A DNA stretch of 64,000 nt from Flavobacterium sp. JAS (GTDB lineage Bacteria; Bacteroidota; Bacteroidia; Flavobacteriales; Flavobacteriaceae), in assembly GCF_020991455.1 (NCBI RefSeq), contig NZ_JAJMOX010000012.1, forward strand, positions 124,001 through 188,000, in the 5' to 3' direction. Positions 18,390 through 28,268 of the stretch are shown here, in pieces. Within the stretch, counting starts at the first letter, position 1. Each line of letters opens with the position of its first letter. The notes under the pieces are model-generated. The model saw only the letters and a list, made by a program, of their open reading frames with translations. It had not been told where the DNA came from and did not search any database. Made by a program: the position numbers and the translations under genes.

Positions 18390-21300
18390 ATGAAAAAACT
18401 ATTATTTATTTTATTTGGAATTATTTTGTTTGCGCAACCCGTTCTTGCGCAAACAAAAACCGTAACCGGTACAATTACGAGTAGTACTGACGAACTTTCT
18501 CTACCAGGAGTATCCGTTTTGATTGAAGGAACCTCTAAAAGTACCGTAACGGACCTAGACGGAAAGTTTAGCATAGCCGTAAACGAAGGTGAAACACTTG
18601 CTTTTACTTTTGTTGGGTTCGCTACTAAAAAAGTAAAAATCACATCCGGTACCAACTCCGTTAATCTTAAAATGACCGAAGAGCTCAACACACTTTCTGA
18701 AGTTGTTGTTCTGGGTTCTACAGTACGTGCAACACGTAAAGAACTCGGAAATGCCGTAACAAGCATAAAAGGCGAAGATTTGGTTAAAGCACAACCCGGA
18801 GCTCTTTCGACAGCTTTGCAAGGTAAAATTGCCGGAGCACAGGTTTCTCAAAACTCAGGAGATCCTGCCGGAGGTTTCAGCATCAAACTTAGAGGAACTT
18901 CGTCTATTTTAGGTTCTTCTGATCCATTATATGTTATTGACGGAGTGGTTTTAAACAATGCCACAACCAATGTAACCAACCTGAATGTTACCACCGGAAA
19001 CTCTAATATGCAAATTGGTCAAAACAGATCATCAGACATTAACCCTAACGACATTCAAAGTGTTGAGGTTTTGAACGGAGGTGCCGCCGCAGCAATCTAC
19101 GGATCAAGAGCTGCCAATGGTGTAGTTTTAATCACGACTAAAAAAGGAGTTGCGGGCGAAACGAGATATACTTTTTCGACCAGTGTTACTTCAAACCACA
19201 TCCGAAAAAAACTGGATATGAATATGTCTGATAAGCAGTTTGTAAATGCTTCTCCGGCATTATTCCCAATTCAGGGAAATCCTGCAAGCCCAACTACAGT
19301 AACGGTTTTAGGCCGTAATCTTGAAACCAGAACTACAGATGTACAACGCTACGATTATCAGGATGATATTTTTGGCACAGGTGTTGGAACTGATACGTAC
19401 TTCTCGCTTCAAGGCGGAGACGATAAAACCAAATATTTTGCTTCTCTTGGTTATTTGGTAAACGAAGGAATCGTAAAAAACACCGATTTTAAAAGAGCCG
19501 GTGCCAAAGTAAGATTGAAACATGACTTCAATTCTAAAATGTCTGCTACAGTAGGATTAAACTACGTGAACTCGAGTTCTAATGAAAAACCGGACGGAAA
19601 TGTTTTCTGGAGTCCGATAAATGCGATAAACATTACCAATAATACATACGATATTAATCAAAGAGATGTTAATGGTAATTTAATGGCTGTTGACCCAAAC
19701 AGGGTAAATCCGCTTTCGATTATTGAGACTTTCAAAATCAAACAAAATACAGATCGTATTATTGCAGATCTACAATTGAATTACAATCCTTTTAAAAATT
19801 TCAATGCCGATTTGATTTTTGGTATTGACAATTACAACCAAAGAGGAAATGTATTTATTCCGAGATATCCTTATGTGGTGAATCCTGCATATTACAATGA
19901 TGGTTACGTTTCTGAAGCGACAAACAGAGTGGTTCAATTTAATAACGATTTGAATTTAAGATACCTTTGGAACATCAACGACAAATGGAAATCAACCACT
20001 TACGGAGGTTACAACGTACAAACCTATCGTGATAATTTTGTGGCTATTGAAGGCCGTAACTTAAAACCATTTATTGAAACCATAAATGCCTTTAATACTT
20101 TAATTCCGGGTTCTCCGAGTTCTAGCCAGTCTAAATACAATTTATGGGGTTATTATCTTCAGGAAACTGTTGGTTACAAAGACAAACTTTACCTGACAAT
20201 TGCCGGAAGACAAGATGCTTCGACTATTTTCTCAAGCGATAACAGATCCCAATTTTATCCTAAAGCAAGTGCGAGTTATGTACTTTCTGATGAAAAATTC
20301 ATGGAAGGTATTCATGATGCTGTAAGCTCTGTTCGTTTTAGAGCTTCCTGGGGGAAATCAGGAAGTTTAACGGCTATTAAACCTTATGCGCGTTTTACCA
20401 ATTATTCTACGGGAACCCTTTTAGGAAACAGTACTTTTACTATTGAAGGTTTCAAACAAGGAAACTTAGACCTAAGACCGGAACAAAGTGTTACGTATGA
20501 AGTTGGTGGTGATTTTGGCTTTTTTAAAGACCGTCTGAATTTATCTTTCAGTTATTACAATGCTGATATTGATGATTTGTTATTACCGGTTCAATTGGCG
20601 GCTTCTGAAGGTGCTACAAATACCATTAAAAACATTGGACAAATGAACAATAAAGGGTATGAAATTAATCTGAAATACGATCTTATCAAAAAAGAAAACC
20701 TGCTTCTTGATGTGTTTGTAAACTATAGCAGCAACCGAAACAAGGTAACAGGATTACCACAAACACGTTTTAAATTAGACAGCAACTTAGCCGGAGCTCC
20801 TGTTTTTGTTGAAATGAACAAACCAATCGGAATTTTCTACGGTACTTATTTTGCCCGTAATCCTGATGGAAGTTTATTGTTAACTCCAAGCGGATATCCA
20901 CAAACAGAAAAAGGTGATGTGAGCACCGGAACACCACAAAGAGATGCTTCAGGACAGCCAACAGGAACTATTTTGAACAAAGAAATTGGTGACCCAAATC
21001 CGGATTATATTATTGCTTTTGGAGCTAATTTGAATTACAAAAAATTCGGATTATCAATATTATTTGACGGTGTTCATGGCGTAGATGTTTTTGATGCCGA
21101 TTACAGAACCAGACAAGGTGTTGGATCTGGAACAATAGTAACCAAAGAGCTTAACGGAGAATTACCTCGTGGGTATATCTGGTCTATTTATAATATTGAA
21201 GAGTTTAGAGTTGTTGACGGAAGTTATCTGAAATTAAGAGAAGTTTCTTTAAATTATTCTTTCGGAAAACTAACCAGCTTCTTTGACGATTTAACCGTTA

Positions 21301-21452
21301 CTGCCAGTGGAAGAAACCTGATTTCATGGGATAATTTCACCAGTTTTGATCCGGAAACCAATTCGGGCGGACAATCTTCGGTTGCGAAATACAATTTCGG
21401 AACGGTGCCAATTCCGAGTTCATACTCATTAGCGGTCAAAGTTCAATTTTAA
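18390..21452 (+). CDS. SusC/RagA-type TonB-linked outer-membrane transporter
   Basis: 1020 codons. A signal peptide ending in VLAQT is followed by a CarboxypepD_reg-like domain (about residues 24-100), the SusC plug (about 110-235, with GALSTALQGKIAGAQVSQ and LYVIDGVVLN) and a long beta-barrel ending in a C-terminal aromatic residue (VKVQF). No STN domain is seen, so it is not directly tied to an anti-sigma factor. It imports bulky ligands bound by the SusD partner 15 bp downstream. Context (MurQ, AnmK, NagZ) suggests muropeptide or peptidoglycan-sugar fragments; this is inferred. Expression is probably set by the divergent DeoR protein. Confidence 0.95.
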   Translation: MKKLLFILFGIILFAQPVLAQTKTVTGTITSSTDELSLPGVSVLIEGTSKSTVTDLDGKFSIAVNEGETLAFTFVGFATKKVKITSGTNSVNLKMTEELNTLSEVVVLGSTVRATRKELGNAVTSIKGEDLVKAQPGALSTALQGKIAGAQVSQNSGDPAGGFSIKLRGTSSILGSSDPLYVIDGVVLNNATTNVTNLNVTTGNSNMQIGQNRSSDINPNDIQSVEVLNGGAAAAIYGSRAANGVVLITTKKGVAGETRYTFSTSVTSNHIRKKLDMNMSDKQFVNASPALFPIQGNPASPTTVTVLGRNLETRTTDVQRYDYQDDIFGTGVGTDTYFSLQGGDDKTKYFASLGYLVNEGIVKNTDFKRAGAKVRLKHDFNSKMSATVGLNYVNSSSNEKPDGNVFWSPINAINITNNTYDINQRDVNGNLMAVDPNRVNPLSIIETFKIKQNTDRIIADLQLNYNPFKNFNADLIFGIDNYNQRGNVFIPRYPYVVNPAYYNDGYVSEATNRVVQFNNDLNLRYLWNINDKWKSTTYGGYNVQTYRDNFVAIEGRNLKPFIETINAFNTLIPGSPSSSQSKYNLWGYYLQETVGYKDKLYLTIAGRQDASTIFSSDNRSQFYPKASASYVLSDEKFMEGIHDAVSSVRFRASWGKSGSLTAIKPYARFTNYSTGTLLGNSTFTIEGFKQGNLDLRPEQSVTYEVGGDFGFFKDRLNLSFSYYNADIDDLLLPVQLAASEGATNTIKNIGQMNNKGYEINLKYDLIKKENLLLDVFVNYSSNRNKVTGLPQTRFKLDSNLAGAPVFVEMNKPIGIFYGTYFARNPDGSLLLTPSGYPQTEKGDVSTGTPQRDASGQPTGTILNKEIGDPNPDYIIAFGANLNYKKFGLSILFDGVHGVDVFDADYRTRQGVGSGTIVTKELNGELPRGYIWSIYNIEEFRVVDGSYLKLREVSLNYSFGKLTSFFDDLTVTASGRNLISWDNFTSFDPETNSGGQSSVAKYNFGTVPIPSSYSLAVKVQF

Positions 21453-21467
21453 TCAAACAAAAACATC

Positions 21468-22745
21468 ATGAAAAAAATATTCATCCCTATAGTAGCCTTT
21501 ACATTGCTTTTTGCAAGTTGTAATGAAGATTATTTAGACCCAACCAAACCGTCTCAGGAATTGGTTTTTGGAACCAGAGAAGGAATCATTGGTGCTGCCA
21601 ACGGATTACAGCAGCTTTGGACTATTGAAAGAGCAAGTCCCGTTTACAACACCATTACCGGAAACGGATTTACCACAAAAGAACTGCGATTACTAAACGC
21701 CGGAAATGTTGACGAAGGCGAACTTTCTGTAGGTGGCGGTGTGCTTTCTACTAAAAATAATGTGGTAAATAATCTGTGGTCGCAATGCCTTGTGATTAAA
21801 TCGGAATCTCAAAAAGTAATCGATCACATTGATGTATTAACTTCAGAAAACGAAAGAGCAAGTGTTCTCGTTCATGCGACTATTTTTAAAGCAATGGCAA
21901 TTACAACTCTTGTACAATATTTTCAAAGTGTTCCGTTACAAACAGGAAAAAATGTCACTTTTAATTCCAGAGCTGAGGTGCTAACCGAAGCTATTAAAAT
22001 TTTGAAACTTACAGAACCTCTTCTTGACAAAGCAACAGGATTCTCTGGTTTGGTAGCTGGTATTAATTACAAAAATACTGTTTATGCGCTTTTGGCCAGA
22101 ACGTATTTAATGGCGGGAGATTATGACAATGCTATTACTTATGCCAATTTGGTTGATCTTTCGGCTAAATCACTTTTTGCTTTTGATCAGATTAGTGCGA
22201 ACCCAATTGCTTATATTTCTATAACGACAAACAATGTCTTTCAACCAGTCGATTTAACCTTGGGATTACCGGCAGCTTTAGCGCCATCAAGTTCTGACGG
22301 AAGATTGAATTTCTACATTAAACCGGGTTCAAATCCTACAACTGCAACCGGATTTTTTGATTCGAATATTAAACCAATTCCGTTTTATTTACCTGGCGAA
22401 ATGATGTTAATTAAAGCCGAAGGATATGCTCGTAAAGATAATTTACCGCAGGCAGTAATTGAATTAAACAAAGTTTTGACCAAAACTGCCGCAGCAGATA
22501 CCTACGGAATTGGAGCAAATCTAGCCCCATACACCGGATCCGTAACCAAACCTGCTATTTTAACGGAGATTTACAGAAACCGTTGTATCGAAATGTATAT
22601 GTCAAGTCTGAAACTCGAAGACAGCAGAAGATTTGAACGTCCGGGTGCAGGAACTGCCGGAGCCGAGAGAAACCGTGACTGGTATCCTTATCCAGATTCT
22701 GAAAGAAACAACAACACCAACACTCCTCCCGATCCAGCGATCTAA
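21468..22745 (+). CDS. SusD/RagB-type outer-membrane lipoprotein
   Basis: 425 codons with a lipoprotein signal (LLFASC, acylated Cys about residue 19). The N-terminal SusD-like region has TPR-type helices and the C-terminal part contains KAEGYARKDNLPQAVIELNKV and an EIYRNRCIEMYM helix typical of the family. It is somewhat shorter than most SusD proteins (450-550). It caps the SusC barrel and gives ligand specificity. It is 15 bp downstream of susC and 60 bp upstream of murQ, so one transcript is likely. Confidence 0.93.
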   Translation: MKKIFIPIVAFTLLFASCNEDYLDPTKPSQELVFGTREGIIGAANGLQQLWTIERASPVYNTITGNGFTTKELRLLNAGNVDEGELSVGGGVLSTKNNVVNNLWSQCLVIKSESQKVIDHIDVLTSENERASVLVHATIFKAMAITTLVQYFQSVPLQTGKNVTFNSRAEVLTEAIKILKLTEPLLDKATGFSGLVAGINYKNTVYALLARTYLMAGDYDNAITYANLVDLSAKSLFAFDQISANPIAYISITTNNVFQPVDLTLGLPAALAPSSSDGRLNFYIKPGSNPTTATGFFDSNIKPIPFYLPGEMMLIKAEGYARKDNLPQAVIELNKVLTKTAAADTYGIGANLAPYTGSVTKPAILTEIYRNRCIEMYMSSLKLEDSRRFERPGAGTAGAERNRDWYPYPDSERNNNTNTPPDPAI

Positions 22746-22805
22746 AAATTGGAAAATTGGGGCATATTTTAATGCCCTGATTTTTATAAAAGAATCACAC
22801 TTTAT

Positions 22806-23627
22806 ATGAAAAACAAAATCCCCGAAACCGAACAAGAATCTTTATATAAAAATTTAGATCAAATGAGCACCAAAGAATTGCTCATTAATATCAATACGGA
22901 AGATAAAAAAGTACCACAAATTGTTGAAAAGCAAATTCCTAAAATTGAAAAACTGGTAAAAGCAATTGTGAAAAAAATGCAGCTTGGCGGGCGTTTATTC
23001 TACATTGGAGCCGGAACTTCTGGACGTATCGGGATTCTGGATGCTTCTGAATGTCCTCCTACTTTTGGTGTACCGCACGATATGATTATCGGAATTATCG
23101 CCGGTGGAGATACTGCCATCAGAAAAGCGGTCGAAAATGCCGAAGACGATACAGAACAAGCCTGGAAAGATTTGGCAAAACATCAAATCTCAAGTTTGGA
23201 TTTTATTATTGGAATTGCCGCTTCCGGAAACACGCCGTATGTATTGGGCGGACTTAAAAAAGCAAAAGAAAATAACATTAAAACGGGAAGCATTTCCTGC
23301 ATTAGCAAAGGATTAATTGCTGAGGTTGCCGATTATCCGATAGAAGTCGTTGTAGGCCCAGAATTTTTAACCGGAAGTACACGCATGAAAGCCGGAACTG
23401 CTCAAAAATTAACCTTAAATATGATTTCTACCTCAGTTATGATTAAATTAGGCAGAATTAAAGGCAACAAAATGGTTGACATGCAATTGTCTAATGAAAA
23501 ATTAGTAAAACGAGCCATCAAAATGATCATGGAAGAACTCAATATCGAACACGATCTCGCCGCTGATTTGCTACAAAAACACAAAAGCGTCAGAGCTGTT
23601 TTACAGGAAAATAACGCTAAAAGTTAA
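22806..23627 (+). CDS. murQ: N-acetylmuramic acid 6-phosphate etherase MurQ
   Basis: 273 codons, slightly shorter than the E. coli enzyme (298). The SIS domain shows IGAGTSGRIGILDASECPPT, with the catalytic-type glutamate E82, and a second acidic ENAEDD segment containing E113. The GSTRMKAGTAQKLTLNM stretch is a family hallmark. The cytoplasmic enzyme cleaves the D-lactyl ether of MurNAc-6-phosphate to GlcNAc-6-phosphate and D-lactate. Position after SusC/SusD and before AnmK ties the operon to peptidoglycan sugar use. Confidence 0.96.
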   Translation: MKNKIPETEQESLYKNLDQMSTKELLININTEDKKVPQIVEKQIPKIEKLVKAIVKKMQLGGRLFYIGAGTSGRIGILDASECPPTFGVPHDMIIGIIAGGDTAIRKAVENAEDDTEQAWKDLAKHQISSLDFIIGIAASGNTPYVLGGLKKAKENNIKTGSISCISKGLIAEVADYPIEVVVGPEFLTGSTRMKAGTAQKLTLNMISTSVMIKLGRIKGNKMVDMQLSNEKLVKRAIKMIMEELNIEHDLAADLLQKHKSVRAVLQENNAKS

Positions 23628-23700
23628 GAGAAAATCAATACTATTATGGTGAATAAATTTCTCGCAATCCTGAAAGTTATCAGAGCAAAATCGAAGATTT

Positions 23701-23798
23701 GTCATTTCGACAAAGGAGAAATCTCCGCAAGAAGCTCGACAAAGATTGGATACTCGTTGCGGAGTTGCTTGCGAGGATTTCTCCTTCGTCGAAATGAC
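23701..23798. repeat. Inverted repeat (GTCATTTCGACAAAGGAG arms)
   Basis: The left arm at 23701-23731 and right arm at 23768-23798 are near-perfect reverse complements (GTCATTTCGACnAAGGAGAAATC...). This is a mobile-looking palindromic unit in the 291-bp murQ-symporter gap, where nothing else is evident. Confidence 0.8.
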
Positions 23799-23918
23799 AA
23801 TATTATGTTTAAGTTTTGATCTAGAAGCTTCAGTACTATGTGTTTAATTAAATTTCGTAGACAAAGTAATGACACCAAACAAATTAAAAAATAACTTTAT
23901 CACTAATCCGAAACCAAA

Positions 23919-25424
23919 ATGTCTTCAAGCACTATCTTAATTTTTATCATCGTATATTTTGGAATATTAATCCTCATTTCCCAGATCATTAGTAAAAAAG
24001 GACAGGACAATGATTCGTTTTTTAAAGCCAATAAAAACTCTAAATGGTATTTAGTTGCTTTTGGTATGATTGGAACCGCACTTTCCGGAGTCACTTTTAT
24101 TTCAGTTCCCGGCGAAGTAGGATCACCAAACGGAGAACAGTTCAAGTATTTTCAGTTTATATTAGGGAATGCGATCGGGTTTATTATTATCGCCAAAGTA
24201 TTGCTTCCGTTGTATTATAGAATGAATTTAACTTCTATTTACAGCTATATCGAGCAAAGAATGGGCTTTAATAGTTATAAAACTGCCGCTTCAATTTTTC
24301 TGGTAAGTAGAACTATAAGTTCAGCTTTTCGATTGTATTTAGTTGTGATTGTGTTACAGCGTTATGTTTTTGATTTTTATGGAATTCCGTTTCCAATGAC
24401 GGTATTTTTAGCTTTAACTTTAATCTTTTTATATACTTATAAGAGTGGTTTAAAAACAATTATTATTACAGACACTTTACAGACCTTTTTCTTAGTTACG
24501 TCTGTTTTTATCACGATTTATTTTGTGTGCGACAGTTTAAATCTGAGCATAATTGAATCTGTTTCAACTATTCGAAAAAGTGATTATTCGCAAGTATTTT
24601 TCTTTGATAATTTTTTAACCAGCAAATATCATTTTGTAAAACAAATCCTTGGCGGAATCTTTGTAACCATAGCAATGGTAGGACTCGATCAGGATTTAAT
24701 GCAAAAAAACCTAAGCTGTAAAAATATCGGCGAAGCACAAAAAAATATGTTTACGTTTACAGGCGTATTTGTACTGATTAATATTATTTTCCTGAGTTTA
24801 GGAGCTTTATTATACATCTATGCGAACAAAAATGGGATCTCTACTCCGCTTGATTTAGTAACCGGAAAACCAAGAACTGATTTACTTTTTCCGGAAATCG
24901 CCCTGAATCATTTGTCAATTGTTCCCGCATTTGTTTTTCTTTTAGGAATTATCGCCGCCACTTTTGCCACAACAGATTCGGCGTTGACGGCTTTAACCAC
25001 TTCTTTTTGCGTTGACTTTATGGGAATGGACAAAACCGAAAACCTTTCGAATACCAACAATATCAAAAGAAGACATTTAATACATTTAGGGTTTTCGATA
25101 TTACTTTTTCTGGTAATTATTGTCTTAAATTCTTTCAATGACAGTTCTGTAGTTGCCTTGATTTTCAAAGCGGCATCTTATACTTACGGTCCGTTATTAG
25201 GTTTGTACGCCTTTGGATTATTGCAAAAATCAAGACGCGTAAACGACAAAATAGTGCCTGTAATTTGTATTATCGCGCCTATTTTGACTTATTTTGTGAG
25301 TGAGCATTCGGCTTCCCTTATAGGATATACCTTTGATAATGAACTCATAATCATAAACGGATTATTCACCTACATCGGACTTTATTTTACCAGTAAAACT
25401 TCTGAAGAAAAAATCTCTTTTTAA
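23919..25424 (+). CDS. Sodium:solute symporter (SSS family)
   Basis: 501 codons with about 13 predicted membrane helices. The FISVPGEVGSP segment near residue 64 and the ATTDSALTALTTSF stretch near residue 350 are typical sodium-site regions of the SSS family (SglT/PutP/NanT-like). In an amino-sugar operon it is the natural inner-membrane carrier for MurNAc, GlcNAc or anhydroMurNAc. From memory, Tannerella forsythia uses an inner-membrane transporter, MurT, encoded beside murQ for MurNAc. Substrate here is inferred only from position. Confidence 0.9.
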   Translation: MSSSTILIFIIVYFGILILISQIISKKGQDNDSFFKANKNSKWYLVAFGMIGTALSGVTFISVPGEVGSPNGEQFKYFQFILGNAIGFIIIAKVLLPLYYRMNLTSIYSYIEQRMGFNSYKTAASIFLVSRTISSAFRLYLVVIVLQRYVFDFYGIPFPMTVFLALTLIFLYTYKSGLKTIIITDTLQTFFLVTSVFITIYFVCDSLNLSIIESVSTIRKSDYSQVFFFDNFLTSKYHFVKQILGGIFVTIAMVGLDQDLMQKNLSCKNIGEAQKNMFTFTGVFVLINIIFLSLGALLYIYANKNGISTPLDLVTGKPRTDLLFPEIALNHLSIVPAFVFLLGIIAATFATTDSALTALTTSFCVDFMGMDKTENLSNTNNIKRRHLIHLGFSILLFLVIIVLNSFNDSSVVALIFKAASYTYGPLLGLYAFGLLQKSRRVNDKIVPVICIIAPILTYFVSEHSASLIGYTFDNELIIINGLFTYIGLYFTSKTSEEKISF

Positions 25425-25493
25425 GTGAATTTCTATGTAAAATAATCTGATTTTAGCATTTCAATTCAACAGACTTCATAAAATTTAATTTTC

Positions 25494-26702
25494 ATGAACA
25501 AAAATATAAGCGCACTTTACCAAATTGCACAAAAAGAAACCCGAAAAATCATCGGATTAATGTCAGGAACTTCGCTTGACGGACTCGATATTGCATTATG
25601 CGAAATTTCGGGCTCAGGTCAAAATACTGCTGTTAAAGTAACTCAATTTGAAACTATCGATTACTCGGAAGACATTAAAATCGAGATCCGTAAAGTTTTT
25701 GCAAAGAAGGAAATTGATTTTCAGCATTTAGTGATGCTCAACGAATGGATTGGTATTTTGCATGCCGAAATGATAAACGCCTTTCTTAAAAAACGTACTA
25801 TTTCTGCTGACGAAATTGATTTAATTGCTTCGCACGGTCAGACGGTTTTGCACGCTCCAAAGTTTTTGCATCAGCAGAAAAAATTTCCAAACGCTACTTT
25901 ACAAATTGGCGATGGTGATCATATTGCAGTAAAAACAGGCATTATCACTTTATCTGATTTTAGGCAAAAACATATTGCAGCAGGTGGAGAAGGTGCTCCG
26001 TTGGCGGTTTATGGTGATTATTTTTTGTTTGGAAAAAAGGGCGAAAACCGCATTATGCTTAATATGGGCGGAATTGCCAATTTTACTTTTTTACCCGCTT
26101 CCTCAAATGCCGAAGAAACTTTTGTAACCGATACCGGAACCGGAAATACTTTAATTGATCTTTTTACAAAAAAGTATTATCCTGAAAAAAGTTACGACAA
26201 AGACGCCGAAATAGCACAACAAGGAACTGTAAATCAAGTATTATTAGACAATCTAAAAGACGATTCGTTTTTCAGCCAGGAATTTCCAAAAACCATTGGT
26301 CCGGAACTTTTTAGCGAAGCTTATGTAAAAGCAGCTTTGGCAAAAAGTAATATCGATAATATATCTCCTCCCGATTTATTGGCAACTTTAACCCGTTTTA
26401 GCGCCGAAACAATTGCCGAAGCCATTCATTATTCTGTAAAAAACAACGCTTCTAAACTCGAAGATTTCAAAATCTACATGTCAGGCGGAGGAACACATAA
26501 TCCATTATTGGTAAAATGGCTAAAAGAATTATTGCCTTGTACTTTTCACAAAACTGATGAACTGGGAATTTCCGGCGATGCCAAAGAAGCCGTTTTGTTT
26601 GCCATTCTTGCCAATGAAACTGTCGCGGGAGAAGATTTTAATTTTGGTTCTCATAAAGGAATTCCATCGGTAACAATGGGGAAAATTTCATTCCCCAATT
26701 AA
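25494..26702 (+). CDS. anmK: Anhydro-N-acetylmuramic acid kinase AnmK
   Basis: 402 codons (E. coli 369). The N-terminal signature MSGTSLDGLDIALCE and the ASHGQTVLHAP and MNMGGIANFT-like (LNMGGIANFTFLP) segments identify the AnmK family of the ASKHA fold. The enzyme hydrolyses the 1,6-anhydro bond of anhydroMurNAc and phosphorylates O6, giving MurNAc-6-phosphate, the substrate of MurQ. There is a 30-residue N-terminal extension before the kinase core. It lies 69 bp after the symporter, so it is likely in the same operon. Confidence 0.96.
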   Translation: MNKNISALYQIAQKETRKIIGLMSGTSLDGLDIALCEISGSGQNTAVKVTQFETIDYSEDIKIEIRKVFAKKEIDFQHLVMLNEWIGILHAEMINAFLKKRTISADEIDLIASHGQTVLHAPKFLHQQKKFPNATLQIGDGDHIAVKTGIITLSDFRQKHIAAGGEGAPLAVYGDYFLFGKKGENRIMLNMGGIANFTFLPASSNAEETFVTDTGTGNTLIDLFTKKYYPEKSYDKDAEIAQQGTVNQVLLDNLKDDSFFSQEFPKTIGPELFSEAYVKAALAKSNIDNISPPDLLATLTRFSAETIAEAIHYSVKNNASKLEDFKIYMSGGGTHNPLLVKWLKELLPCTFHKTDELGISGDAKEAVLFAILANETVAGEDFNFGSHKGIPSVTMGKISFPN

Positions 26703-26733
26703 ATAAAAATTATCGTGACTAATAATTGGCACC

Positions 26734-26861
26734 CATAGAAACATAGATTTGTTTTGCACATAAAAGGCGTTTCCCTTAGCATTAATGCACATAGCTATGT
26801 GTGAAGAAACGAGTTTCTTTTTTATTTCCTTTTTTTACAAAAACAAATCTATGTTTCTATG
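26734..26861. repeat. Inverted repeat with CATAGAAACATAGATTTGTTTT arms
   Basis: The arms at 26734-26755 and 26840-26861 are perfect 22-nt reverse complements around an 84-nt core. A relative with AACACATAGAAACATAG arms lies at 32206-32344. Both sit in gaps inside the peptidoglycan-sugar gene run. Confidence 0.85.
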
Positions 26862-26905
26862 CGTTAAAAATAATTATCCAAAAACGGATTAAATAAAATA
26901 AGAAA

Positions 26906-28174
26906 ATGAAAGATCGGATCATTTCAGTAGATGTTTTAAGAGGACTCACCGTCTTATTAATGACGGTTGTAAATAATCCGGGAAGTTGGGATTATGTTTA
27001 TCCTATTCTTGATCACGCAAAATGGAATGGCTGCACGCTGGCTGATCTTGTTTTTCCTTTTTTTATTCTTGTCGTAGGAATTGCTGTTCCTTTGGCAATG
27101 TCAATAAAACAAGACAAACCAGAAAATATCTTAAAAATAATAACTCGTTCGCTTCGTATTATTTGCCTCGGATTCTTTTTATACTTTTTTAACAGCATTT
27201 ATTTTTTAGAACTGGACGGATTCCCGCTTTTACTTGTACGTTTAGGAATCACATTCGTAGTTGGATACGCTTTAATTGGAGATTTCAATCTGAAAACCAA
27301 AACCATTTTAGCCATTAGTCTTTTTATAATTTTTCTGGCGCTGGCTTACGGCGGACATGAAAACTTTAAAGAAGTCAGACTTCCGGGCGTTTTACAGCGC
27401 ATTGGGATTGTTTATTTCTTTGTTTCGATTATCTATTTAAGAACAACTGTAAAAACTCAAATCATTCTGAGTTCACTTATTTTGTTTGGATATTGGGCAA
27501 TAATGACACTGATTCCCGTTCCCGGAATTGGCGCTCCAAATCTTGAACCAATTACTAATTTAGCTTCGTGGTTAGACAGTATTCTATTAAAAGATCATAT
27601 GTATATTGCTACCAAAACATGGGATCCCGAAGGTATTTTAAGCACTTTACCAACAATCGCAAACGGATTAATTGGCTTATTGATCGGGCAATTGCTTCTG
27701 AAACCTTTACCAAAAATAGAAATCGCCAAAAAAATGGGAATCATCAGTATACTATTGATTATCTCAGGATTACTTTGGTCAATCCTTTTCCCAATAAACA
27801 AAGCACTTTGGACAAGTTCTTACGTTTTATTTACTGCCGGAATTGCGCTTTTACTTCTAACCCTTATCTATTATATTGTAGATGTATTGGAACACAAAAA
27901 ATGGACAAAATTCTTATTGAGTTGGGGCGTAAATCCAATGATTGTATTCTTCGTTTCCGGAATATTGCCTCGCGCACTCGCATTAATTAAAATTCAGAAC
28001 CCGGAAAATATTTCAGAACAAATAAACGTTAGAGATTATGCTTACCAATACTGGATTAGCGCTCTTTTTGAAAACCAAATGATATCGTCCCTTACTTATT
28101 CAATATTATATATACTTCTATGGAGTTGTGTTTTATGGTATTTTTATAAAAAGGGCATGATTTTTAAGGTATAA
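26906..28174 (+). CDS. NagX-like membrane acyltransferase (HGSNAT / DUF5009 type)
   Basis: 422 codons with about 11 membrane helices. The N-terminal SVDVLRGLTVLLMTVVNNPG and CTLADLVFPFFIL segments are hallmarks of the family that includes human heparan-alpha-glucosaminide N-acetyltransferase and bacterial NagX of GlcNAc/chitin loci. Members move acetyl groups across a membrane onto amino sugars or take part in amino-sugar uptake; the precise role of bacterial versions is unsettled. Its place between AnmK and a peptidoglycan hydrolase-type gene supports an amino-sugar role. Confidence 0.85.
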   Translation: MKDRIISVDVLRGLTVLLMTVVNNPGSWDYVYPILDHAKWNGCTLADLVFPFFILVVGIAVPLAMSIKQDKPENILKIITRSLRIICLGFFLYFFNSIYFLELDGFPLLLVRLGITFVVGYALIGDFNLKTKTILAISLFIIFLALAYGGHENFKEVRLPGVLQRIGIVYFFVSIIYLRTTVKTQIILSSLILFGYWAIMTLIPVPGIGAPNLEPITNLASWLDSILLKDHMYIATKTWDPEGILSTLPTIANGLIGLLIGQLLLKPLPKIEIAKKMGIISILLIISGLLWSILFPINKALWTSSYVLFTAGIALLLLTLIYYIVDVLEHKKWTKFLLSWGVNPMIVFFVSGILPRALALIKIQNPENISEQINVRDYAYQYWISALFENQMISSLTYSILYILLWSCVLWYFYKKGMIFKV

Positions 28175-28268
28175 TTTAAACTAAGAAACAAAGAGAACTA
28201 TTCTAAAATTATAATTTCTTATACTCATCTAAAAAAACTATTTTTGGTTTCTGTTAAAAAAGATTGAA

